A stretch of 64,000 nucleotides of DNA, taken from positions 53,625 to 117,624 of IMG/VR virus record IMGVR_UViG_3300036884_000495; one strand, given 5' to 3'. The first letter of the stretch is position 1, and every line of letters begins with the position of its first letter. Source of the stretch: a virus. The position numbers were made by a program, and so were the translations under genes. Below the pieces are notes generated by a model. That model had not been told where the DNA came from. It did not search any database and worked only from the letters and a program-made list of their open reading frames with translations. This document shows, piece after piece, positions 58,381-64,000 of the stretch.

Positions 58381-59190
58381 ATGTCTGGGAACTTCAGTGA
58401 CTGGTCACCATATAATTCGTACGTACAATCCGGATTGGTTGACGGTCAATACGTCAACGCCGGATTCATGCTGCTTGCTGCGGGTCCGCCGCGCATCTCC
58501 AACATCGGAGGAGCGGCGTCTTTCGCGCAAGCGATTAGCGGCAACGGGCAGGCAGCCAACCAGATTGTGTTGCCGATCGGCGTGCTCCAAAGTTTCAACC
58601 TTGGGCACAACCGGCAGTTCAGTCGCATCTTCGAAATCGGCTCCGAGCGTTCCTACTTCATCTCAGGGCGCACGGTCGGTCAGCTCGGTCTTGGTCGCGT
58701 GTACTACCACGGGGCTTCGCTGCTTCGTATCTTGTACGCCTACTACCAGGATGCGATCGGACCGACGGTTGTCCCCTCGATGTGGCCGAACGCAGGTTCG
58801 AAGACACAGAGCAACCCGCACGACGTCATCATCCCTCCGGGGTATGAGAACTTGTTCTTCAACCTGGCCTCCGACTTGTTCGCGCAACCAATCGGTATCT
58901 TGATGTACGTCCGCGACTGCAATCAAGACGCACTTGGCGCCCTCTACTTCGAGGCGTGCTACTTGCCGAACCACTCCATCGCCACGGACAGCCAGGGTGT
59001 TCTTCTTCAAGAGAACGTCGCCGTGCAGTTCGAGCGCGCGGTGCCAGTGGCTATCAGCCAGCTCACGCTCATCTCGTCGAACTCCAGCAGCAATGCAGGC
59101 GGCGGGAACTTGTCGAGTACCTACTTGGGTATCCCCGACGCGCCTACCCGCAACGGTGGCGGACAAACCACAATCGCAGGAACGGCATAG
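58381..59190 (+). CDS. Tail tube protein (probable)
   Basis: A 269-residue beta-rich protein directly after the sheath, the normal place of the tube gene in contractile phages. Segments such as FSRIFEIGSERSYFISGRTV and GLGRVYYHGASLLRILYAYY resemble tube proteins, which start with an origin/identity strand and a GxxRSYxIxG-type turn. LFFNLASDLFAQPIGILMYV is another conserved-looking block. The C-terminus is Ser/Gly-rich (NSSSNAGGGNLSSTYLGIPD). ATG at 58381 follows AGAGAAGCTGAGCA. Confidence 0.75.
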   Translation: MSGNFSDWSPYNSYVQSGLVDGQYVNAGFMLLAAGPPRISNIGGAASFAQAISGNGQAANQIVLPIGVLQSFNLGHNRQFSRIFEIGSERSYFISGRTVGQLGLGRVYYHGASLLRILYAYYQDAIGPTVVPSMWPNAGSKTQSNPHDVIIPPGYENLFFNLASDLFAQPIGILMYVRDCNQDALGALYFEACYLPNHSIATDSQGVLLQENVAVQFERAVPVAISQLTLISSNSSSNAGGGNLSSTYLGIPDAPTRNGGGQTTIAGTA

Positions 59191-59202
59191 TAGGAGTCAC
59201 CG

Positions 59203-59622
59203 ATGGCTACGCTCATTCCGTTTCAAGCTTCTCTCGATGTGCAGTCACCTCTCATGCAGGGGCTGCCCAATGCGGACTTGCCCCTCCAGTTCGTTGCACA
59301 GTTCACGCACAGGGCGGACTTCCGCATCGAGGAGACGGGCACAGGAACAAAGACCCTGGACCTGGGCTCTCTTGGTACGAGTGGCGGGAACGGGGCGAAG
59401 TTCCTCCTCATCTCCATCGACTACGACTCCAGCTCCGCGGCTTTGCCGGTGCGAGTGTCCTTGGGTCAGGGTGGTTCTACACCCCCTACTCCCACGCCTA
59501 TCGAAGTCTCTCCAGGCGGCTGGATCTGCCTGGCAAGTCCTCGTCCTACCGTCACAGGTGTCATCGACGTGACCATGGCGTGGTCAAGCAGCTTCCACGG
59601 TTATGTGTGGGTACTGGGGTGA
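59203..59622 (+). CDS. Hypothetical tail-region protein, 139 aa
   Basis: A 139-residue beta-rich protein (FRIEETGTGTKTLDLGSLGT, AKFLLISIDYDSSSAALPVR, GVIDVTMAWSSSFHGYVWVL) of the small beta-sandwich type. A TAGGAGTCACCG ribosome-binding site precedes ATG at 59203. It follows the tube gene and precedes membrane/coiled-coil proteins. Family unrecognised; probably a minor virion protein. Confidence 0.7.
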   Translation: MATLIPFQASLDVQSPLMQGLPNADLPLQFVAQFTHRADFRIEETGTGTKTLDLGSLGTSGGNGAKFLLISIDYDSSSAALPVRVSLGQGGSTPPTPTPIEVSPGGWICLASPRPTVTGVIDVTMAWSSSFHGYVWVLG

Positions 59623-59625
59623 TCT

Positions 59626-60048
59626 ATGTACTACGAAGGCACGGACAAGACAGCAGAGATCGCCGCAACAGCGGCGAGTGTCATCATCAAGGATAGTATC
59701 CTTGGCTCGCTGCTGCTCGTGGCCGTCGTAGGCATTGTCTTTCTGATTCGTCGGCTACTCGCGGTACAAGACCTGCGGGTAGTCGATCAAGTGCGCTCCA
59801 ATGAGATCATGGAGCGGTCTCGTGAGAAGACCGTGGTTCTCATGGAGCATGTGTCGAAGGCGTCGAATGAGGTGAACTCCGCCCTCGATCGCTTTACAGA
59901 CGTACAAGCAGATACCGTCAAAGCTGTCAGCGAACTACGCGTGGCGCTTATGAATCTGCAGAACACAATGGACAGTGTTATACGGGACGCGGTTCGCGGG
60001 CGCTCCTCTGGAGGTTCTTCCTCGTCACCCTCTAATCGGCAAACGTGA
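59626..60048 (+). CDS. Single-span membrane protein with coiled coil, 140 aa
   Basis: A 140-residue protein. After a short N-terminus with a DKTAEIAAT motif, residues about 24-43 form one transmembrane helix (ILGSLLLVAVVGIVFLIRRL). The remainder is a long amphipathic helix (SNEVNSALDRFTDVQADTVK, AVSELRVALMNLQNTMDSVI) and a Ser-rich tail. The shape resembles phage lysis or membrane-anchored accessory proteins, but no lysozyme or holin signature is seen nearby. Confidence 0.7.
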   Translation: MYYEGTDKTAEIAATAASVIIKDSILGSLLLVAVVGIVFLIRRLLAVQDLRVVDQVRSNEIMERSREKTVVLMEHVSKASNEVNSALDRFTDVQADTVKAVSELRVALMNLQNTMDSVIRDAVRGRSSGGSSSSPSNRQT

Positions 60049-60087
60049 ACCACAAGTAGCAACTTGCGGGGAGGGGGGCAGGGGGCC

Positions 60088-60654
60088 ATGAGTGTGTTCG
60101 TTATCTTCTACAAGCTGCTGGGCCGCGTGCCCGTAGAGTCGGACCTTCGTTTTGAACGAAACATTCAGGCCGTTGAGGATCAGCTCCCGGAATTAGAACG
60201 TCTGCAGGCAAATTTAGCGGCCATCGGCAGAAAAGTGACGCAGGCTAAGAGTAGAATACAAGCATCTACTGTGTCCTCGGGTGAGTCTGGCGAGCACCCA
60301 CAACGAGGCACGAAGAAGCCGAAAGAGAGAGCCGCTATGTCGAATGGAAACGAAGGGCCTGTGAAAGACTGTCCGTTTGGTGGAGTACGCGAGTCGCAGA
60401 TCCTGCGGCGTAGAGACCTACTGGATCTCACAACCGCGTTCCAGGAATCCTTCGCACCCATAAAGGACTTGGTACAGTACCAACAGCGCCAGGGTTCTGT
60501 TTGTGATCGCCTGCAGTACTGGATCGTTGTCCTCGTCGCGGTAACGGTCGTGGGTGTTGTGATGCAGGTAGCGGCCCTCGCTGTACTTGCGCACACGGTG
60601 TTCAGTGCGCAGCCCTCCCCTTCTTCCGCCCCGACCGCGCACCTGATACCGTAA
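60088..60654 (+). CDS. Membrane protein with C-terminal span, 188 aa
   Basis: A 188-residue protein starting MSVFVIFYKLLGRVPVESDL. ATG at 60088 is preferred because GGAGGGGGGCAGGGGGCC precedes it; a start at 60064 lies inside that site. Residues about 25-60 form a coiled coil (VEDQLPELERLQANLAAIGR). A polar linker and a second helical stretch (LLDLTTAFQESFAPIKDLVQ) lead to a C-terminal transmembrane helix (WIVVLVAVTVVGVVMQVAAL). An internal Met (MSNGNEG) could start a shorter form. Function unknown. Confidence 0.66.
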   Translation: MSVFVIFYKLLGRVPVESDLRFERNIQAVEDQLPELERLQANLAAIGRKVTQAKSRIQASTVSSGESGEHPQRGTKKPKERAAMSNGNEGPVKDCPFGGVRESQILRRRDLLDLTTAFQESFAPIKDLVQYQQRQGSVCDRLQYWIVVLVAVTVVGVVMQVAALAVLAHTVFSAQPSPSSAPTAHLIP

Positions 60655-60658
60655 GAGG

Positions 60659-61495
60659 ATGCGCAAGCTAGCCGACGACTACGCGTTCCCACAGATGCCG
60701 CAACGGATGTTGTCACGGCTGCCTCCGTTGCCGCTCTCTATGGGCGCACGCGTAGGCTTGTCGCTGATACAAGACCCAGAGCGTATCGAGGACCTGCGTG
60801 CGCAGGCGAACGCGCTCACGCAACAACTGCGGATGAATGAGGAGATGCGCATGTCCCAAACCGTTGAAAACCTTGGTGGCCCGGGTTCCGGGCGGGCGCG
60901 CTACATGCGTGCCGTGATGACGACCCCTTACGCCGTCAGCCCCTTGATGCCGTACATGCAGCACGGGATGATGGGGCAGCTCCCTCCGGGAGTGGGCGCC
61001 ACGCACACAATGCCTACCGAACTGGATCTGCGTGCAGGCGAACCAGATCCCGAGATGACTGCCTTGGACCAGGGGATTACGAGCACCGCCTCTGTGAAGG
61101 TGGCGGCCGCCATCGGTAGAAGCCTGGCGATGAAGATCGCCAACCCATATCCGCCCCAGTACGAACAGCAGCAACAGTATGAGCCCCAGTACGAACAAGA
61201 GCCGCAGCAACAGTACGTGAACGCTGTGCAGGCTCCAGAAGCAGGTACGCTCGGCGCTGTGGGGCAGCATCTTCGCGGAGCCGCAGGCGGGCTGGGGACA
61301 GTACTCGGAGAGACTGCCCTGGCGGGTGGACACGCACTACTGGCGGCTGGTAAGGGAATAGGGAGCGTAGCGAATCGGGTGGCTGGGCACGCCCGCAACT
61401 ACATGGAGACGGATACCCCTGGTGGGCGTCGGTGGGGAACAGGTGCTACACCCGCTGCCTTCACCAACGAATACGGCCAGCCTGTATACGGCTAG
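60659..61495 (+). CDS. Virion-type protein, Gln/Tyr-rich with glycine segment, 278 aa
   Basis: A 278-residue protein starting MRKLADDYAFPQMPQRMLSR. K-x-A motifs occur at the start (MRKLADD) and near residue 145 (TASVKVAAAIGRSLAMKIAN). A low-complexity QYEQQQQYEPQYEQEPQQQY stretch follows, then a Gly/Ala helix region (HLRGAAGGLGTVLGETALAG). It is the last gene of the long plus-strand operon. The motif content suggests a virion protein; family unrecognised. Confidence 0.72.
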   Translation: MRKLADDYAFPQMPQRMLSRLPPLPLSMGARVGLSLIQDPERIEDLRAQANALTQQLRMNEEMRMSQTVENLGGPGSGRARYMRAVMTTPYAVSPLMPYMQHGMMGQLPPGVGATHTMPTELDLRAGEPDPEMTALDQGITSTASVKVAAAIGRSLAMKIANPYPPQYEQQQQYEPQYEQEPQQQYVNAVQAPEAGTLGAVGQHLRGAAGGLGTVLGETALAGGHALLAAGKGIGSVANRVAGHARNYMETDTPGGRRWGTGATPAAFTNEYGQPVYG

Positions 61496-61504
61496 ACCCT
61501 GAGA

Positions 61505-61860
61505 GATTCTGTATCTGAGAGTGATCTGAGAGCTGTCTGAAAAGGGGAGGCGGGTACCATTTTATTTTCTGTGAGGTATCAGCTCCCTCTCAGTTCTCTA
61601 AATTCACTCTGGTGAAATCCGAGGAGGAGGACCACTTTAATTTCTGTAAGACATCAACTTAATTAAAGTACTCAGAGAGTATCTATAGATCCAAATGTTA
61701 AGTTGATATCTAATGGAAATTAAAGTGGTCCTCCTCCTCGGAATCAGTCAGGGAGAGTAGAGAGTGAACTGGGGTTAGTTGGTGTCTCCCAGAAAATAAA
61801 TCGATACCCCCCTCCTCCAAATCACTCTCTGTGAAAATTCACAGAAAGAGATACAGACGT
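61505..61860. repeat. Giant AT-rich imperfect palindrome in a gene-free region
   Basis: The 392 bases from 61496 to 61887 hold no gene. They form an imperfect inverted repeat centred near 61681. The innermost part includes ATCAACTTAA (61653-61662) versus TTAAGTTGAT (61698-61707). A perfect 27-bp arm pair is listed separately. Farther out, GGAGGCGGGTACC...TTTTCTG (near 61545-61570) matches the reverse complement of CAGAAAATAAATCGATACCC (from 61791) at 22 of 26 positions, and TCTGTATCT (61508) matches AGATACAGA (61849). The region is visibly AT-richer than the coding DNA and lies between convergent genes. It could be a bidirectional terminator, an origin or a packaging or structured-RNA element. 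Confidence 0.85.
61618..61742. repeat. Perfect 27-bp inverted repeat (core of the palindrome)
   Basis: Bases 61618-61644 (TCCGAGGAGGAGGACCACTT, then TAATTTC) are exactly complementary to 61716-61742. They flank a 71-base loop that itself contains the ATCAACTTAA inverted repeat, TACTC/GAGTA and the palindrome ATCTATAGAT (61681-61690). As RNA or single-stranded DNA it would form a very stable hairpin. Confidence 0.97.
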
Positions 61861-61887
61861 CAGGTAACCGATCACCAGTGTCTGCTC

Positions 61888-62599
61888 TTAGAACGAATTC
61901 CGCCACCAGCCTGCTTCCTCTGGTAGCTCGAAGTTCTCCAGGGAGATCTCCTGTCCCTCATTGGGACCCCAGGGAACTTCTTCTTCCTCGGAGTCGTCAC
62001 CGTCTGACTTCGTCAACAACTTTGTGGGTGGTTCGTTGCCAGATGGCTTCGAAGTGTTGGAGTGCGAGACAAAGGTCGGCGTAGCTTGGTTCAGGAGCGT
62101 GCGCTCTTCCTCCGTCAGATCCTGCCAGGTCTTGCTCTTGTTGATCAGGGCCACGAGCAGCGGCAGTAGCTCGTGAGCGTAGTCCTCTGGATGCTCCACG
62201 TAGTCGGCTAGCAGCGCCCGCGGGTCTTCGATCAACGCCGTGAACAAGTTGTTCGACAGCTGCGAACTTTCCGGGAGCTCGGCGAGCGTCTCTTCGAAGG
62301 GTCTCGGCATCACAGCCAGTTGCCCCAGAAAGTTCTGGTAGATAGGCTGAAAGACGGCGGGCCGCATACGTCCTTGCAGCATTCGTTCGAGCGAGTTCGT
62401 AGCTCCCCAGGATCTCTTCTCGGTGCTCGGTGAGGAAGCACTCAAGGATGGAACCGAGGATGTGGGCCAGGTTGATGGGCGATTCATTGTTCTCGATCCG
62501 ATGATAGTTGAGAGCCAGAAGCATGCAACACGCGGTCTTCCACAAGCTCGCCGGCAGTACGATGCCTAGTGTGCGCAGTTGTAGTTCGTCGTCATTCAT
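61888..62599 (-). CDS. Hypothetical protein, reading frame changes internally (apparent +1 shift)
   Basis: The start at 62599 (MNDDELQLRTLGIVLPASLW) reads convincingly for about 70-90 residues (MLLALNYHRIENNESPINLA, SILECFLTEHREEILGSYEL). In that frame the rest, to 61997, turns Arg/Ala-rich like a shadow. In the frame ending at 61888 the later part is convincing (FQPIYQNFLGQLAVMPRPFE, YAHELLPLLVALINKSKTWQ, EEEEVPWGPNEGQEISLENF), whereas its upstream part is not. A +1 change somewhere about 62300-62420 would join them into one protein of roughly 235 residues. Alternatives are a sequence error, a broken gene, or a second gene starting at an internal ATG (after AAGGACGT). Confidence 0.55.
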
Positions 62600-62690
62600 G
62601 GCCGTTTCTTTCTATCGTGCGTAGTGCGTACAAAACTACAGGGGAACGCGGTACAAGAACAACGTATGTTTCAATCGACCGTTTTTGTAC

Positions 62691-62719
62691 TTGCACAAGG
62701 TATAGATCGGTCTTATACG
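62691..62719 (+). promoter_or_regulatory. Sigma70-like promoter
   Basis: TTGCAC (62691-62696) and TATACG (62714-62719) are separated by exactly 17 bases, 20 bases upstream of the ATG at 62739. This is the best match to a bacterial housekeeping promoter that I see in the window. It would let host polymerase transcribe the 62739-63645 genes. Confidence 0.7.
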
Positions 62720-62738
62720 TTTACAAGTACGGCGAGCT

Positions 62739-62999
62739 ATGCAATACAAAGCTGTCACTGTCCTCAAATCAATCCCGTTGTGTGCCGACGATGCGCGGTT
62801 CACAGGGAGAGTGGAGGTGGTCCGAATCTCCTCGGACCGCAAGCCTACAACGATAGGAATGCGCCTATTCGTGGGCGAGCACAATCACTATGTCATCGTA
62901 CCTCGCCACAGGACCGCGGAGATCATCTCGGCCCTCGAACAAGCAAGCAAGGAAGCATCAGCGGCCTATTTACAGCTGATAAAGGATATGAACCCATGA
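62739..62999 (+). CDS. Hypothetical small protein, 86 aa
   Basis: An 86-residue protein (MQYKAVTVLKSIPLCADDAR, then GRVEVVRISSDRKPTTIGMR), beta-rich in the first two-thirds, with a C-terminal helix (EIISALEQASKEASAAYLQL). It sits just downstream of a sigma70-like promoter, and its stop overlaps the start of the basic protein gene as ATGA. A longer reading in another frame through 62624-62996 is rejected. Function unknown. Confidence 0.72.
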   Translation: MQYKAVTVLKSIPLCADDARFTGRVEVVRISSDRKPTTIGMRLFVGEHNHYVIVPRHRTAEIISALEQASKEASAAYLQLIKDMNP

Positions 63000-63439
63000 C
63001 TGACGACGCCCTCACTACGTTCAAGAACAAACTCACTGCCGGCGGCTACGCAGTAGTCACAGGCGCCCGCCGTGCGATCGGCAAGTTCCGCAACATCACC
63101 GATGCGGACAAGGCAAAGATGCACGACCTCGCCAACAAGCACTTCAACGTGCTTCCCGGCAAGCCCAAAGGCGCATCGGCGCCCGTGGTGGCTGCGAAGC
63201 CCGCCGCGAAGAAACCTGCCGCCCCTGCACCGAAGGCATTGCCCCCGGTGAAGAAGGCCGCTGTCGCCCCGAAGGCACTGCCAGCCGCAAAGGCTGCTGC
63301 GCCCAATGTCGCCGCGAAGAAGGAGGTGGCGCCCAAGGCAGCCCCAAAAGCGCCACGCGCAAGCCGCAGCCAGAAGCCGTCTGTGCCGGTGAAGTCCTCG
63401 TCGCCAGCAAAGCGGCAGACGCGAGCCACGAGCAAGTAA
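62996..63439 (+). CDS. Histone H1-like Lys/Ala/Pro-rich basic protein
   Basis: A 147-residue protein. The first 55 residues (MTDDALTTFKNKLTAGGYAV, VTGARRAIGKFRNITDADKA) form a small globular part; the remaining 90 are Lys/Ala/Pro repeats (KPAAKKPAAPAPKALPPVKK, AAVAPKALPAAKAAAPNVAA), ending KRQTRATSK. The composition is that of histone H1 C-terminal tails and bacterial H1-like proteins, which bind DNA without sequence preference. ATG at 62996 overlaps the upstream stop. A role in DNA condensation or transcription silencing is inferred. Confidence 0.78.
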   Translation: MTDDALTTFKNKLTAGGYAVVTGARRAIGKFRNITDADKAKMHDLANKHFNVLPGKPKGASAPVVAAKPAAKKPAAPAPKALPPVKKAAVAPKALPAAKAAAPNVAAKKEVAPKAAPKAPRASRSQKPSVPVKSSSPAKRQTRATSK

Positions 63440-63456
63440 TAACAGTTGATCGCGCG

Positions 63457-63645
63457 GTGGTAACCCTTCGCGCGATCAACGAGCTTGGCAACATCGACGT
63501 GACCGAGGAGTTGAACAGAGCGCGCGAAGCCATCGGCAACGTGCTGAGTTCCATCAACAGCGCCACGAAGGCCCTCGAGAAGACCACAGCAGACTCGATG
63601 GCACATGTCTCGCCGAACGGCGTGAACATGATGCCACTCTGTTAG
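63457..63645 (+). CDS. Hypothetical small helical protein, 62 aa
   Basis: A 62-residue reading frame (GTG start, VTLRAINELGNIDVTEELNR, then REAIGNVLSSINSATKALEK), predicted helical, ending MMPLC. The start is uncertain: no ribosome-binding site is visible and the frame stays open upstream across the end of the basic-protein gene. The stop overlaps that of the convergent minus-strand gene. Confidence 0.5.
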   Translation: MVTLRAINELGNIDVTEELNRAREAIGNVLSSINSATKALEKTTADSMAHVSPNGVNMMPLC

Positions 63646-64000
63646 CTACTGCCCCTGCTTCTCGTCGGAACCCAGAGAAGACCGAGGTAGTCACTATCAG
63701 TCTTCTCTGTGGGGTCCCCTAAGATGTCTACGTTGCCGTGGCCCTCGATGGGGATGTGCCACGACTGCGTACCGTGTGGGGACTCAAAGATAACGACGAC
63801 AGATGCCTCGCGCTGCTCCACAACGAGCATGGCGTAGGCGTCCGCAGCCCGCAGAAGCCTCTGAAGCTCTGCGGGCCTTTTCTTTTTATCTACAGGAAGG
63901 TCGAACGGCACCATCCCCGCCGTCTTGTGCCCGTGATAGTCGATGGCCTTCTCAGGCCACACCAGTACGAAGGGATCGATCTTCGACTGAGAAGCCCACG
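63642..64000 (-). CDS. Hypothetical protein, C-terminal part (runs off window end)
   Basis: A minus-strand frame open from the window end to TAA at 63642, giving at least 118 residues (WASQSKIDPFVLVWPEKAID onward). It reads as a folded domain with helix (PAELQRLLRAADAYAMLVVE) and strands (ASVVVIFESPHGTQSWHIPI). A GTG at 63962 is in frame, but the upstream residues look coding, so the true start is probably beyond the window. Family unrecognised. Confidence 0.65.
   Translation of the reverse strand, partial: WASQSKIDPFVLVWPEKAIDYHGHKTAGMVPFDLPVDKKKRPAELQRLLRAADAYAMLVVEQREASVVVIFESPHGTQSWHIPIEGHGNVDILGDPTEKTDSDYLGLLWVPTRSRGSS

Noticed and set aside
58934-59696. Alternative plus-strand frames of 212 and 246 residues across the tube and following gene
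   Set aside because: Both are Arg/Ser-rich shadows; the tube and 139-residue frames have ribosome-binding sites and sensible beta-strand patterns.
61621-61630. GAGGAGGAGG as a ribosome-binding site for a gene in 61630-61888
   Set aside because: No open frame follows it; the sequence is one arm of the palindrome.
62624-62995. Plus-strand frame extending the basic protein upstream to 271 residues
   Set aside because: Its first 124 residues have no natural composition and overlap the coding 86-residue gene; the ATGA overlap fixes the start at 62996.
1-64000. tRNA genes, CRISPR arrays, transposases, integrase or attachment sites
   Set aside because: None seen. Gaps are short, no cloverleaf or regularly spaced repeat is visible, and the only mobile elements are inteins.

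Overview
This window is a segment of a large, GC-rich, double-stranded DNA tailed bacteriophage genome. It carries a portal protein, large terminase, prohead protease, major capsid protein, neck proteins, a contractile tail sheath and a tail tube, so the virion is myovirus-like. There are no rRNA, tRNA, CRISPR or host housekeeping genes. The host cannot be named from the sequence.

Layout. Bases 1-4417 (minus strand) hold a DNA-metabolism block: an iron-sulfur uracil-DNA glycosylase-like protein, an SF2 helicase, a zinc-ribbon protein and unknowns. Bases 4518-15924 (plus) hold virion-type proteins, the portal gene interrupted by three inteins, and a second SF2/SNF2-like helicase. Bases 15959-20123 (minus) hold a VWA/metallopeptidase-like protein, a MoxR-type AAA+ ATPase and five small or unknown genes, two of only 36 codons. 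Bases 20230-34345 (plus) start with a giant beta-beta' fusion RNA polymerase with two inteins, followed by tail/baseplate-like genes. Bases 34218-37115 hold the large terminase flanked by two minus-strand genes, one encoding a helix-turn-helix protein. Bases 37137-61495 are a long plus-strand virion operon: prohead protease (one intein), scaffold-like protein, glycine-zipper proteins, decoration-like protein, major capsid protein, neck proteins, sheath, tube, and small membrane and coiled-coil proteins. Bases 61496-61887 contain no gene but form a roughly 350-bp AT-rich imperfect palindrome. Bases 61888-64000 hold a gene that changes frame, a good sigma70-like promoter, a histone-H1-like basic protein and small unknowns.

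What stands out. (1) Six LAGLIDADG-type inteins in three essential genes, mostly at conserved motifs: the beta-subunit TPEG and NP|GIP motifs, and directly after the putative catalytic serine of the protease. (2) A single-chain core RNA polymerase, about 2160 residues after splicing. (3) A K-x-A-[S/A/G] motif, typically KTAS, scattered in many copies through most virion-type proteins. I suggest it is the recognition motif of the assemblin-like prohead protease or a virion-targeting tag. (4) A beta-rich module present three times in the oversized tail sheath and once in a separate 159-residue protein. (5) A ferritin-like helical domain fused into a virion protein. (6) A helix-turn-helix domain inserted in one intein. 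Functions rest on motifs read by eye; no database search was run.
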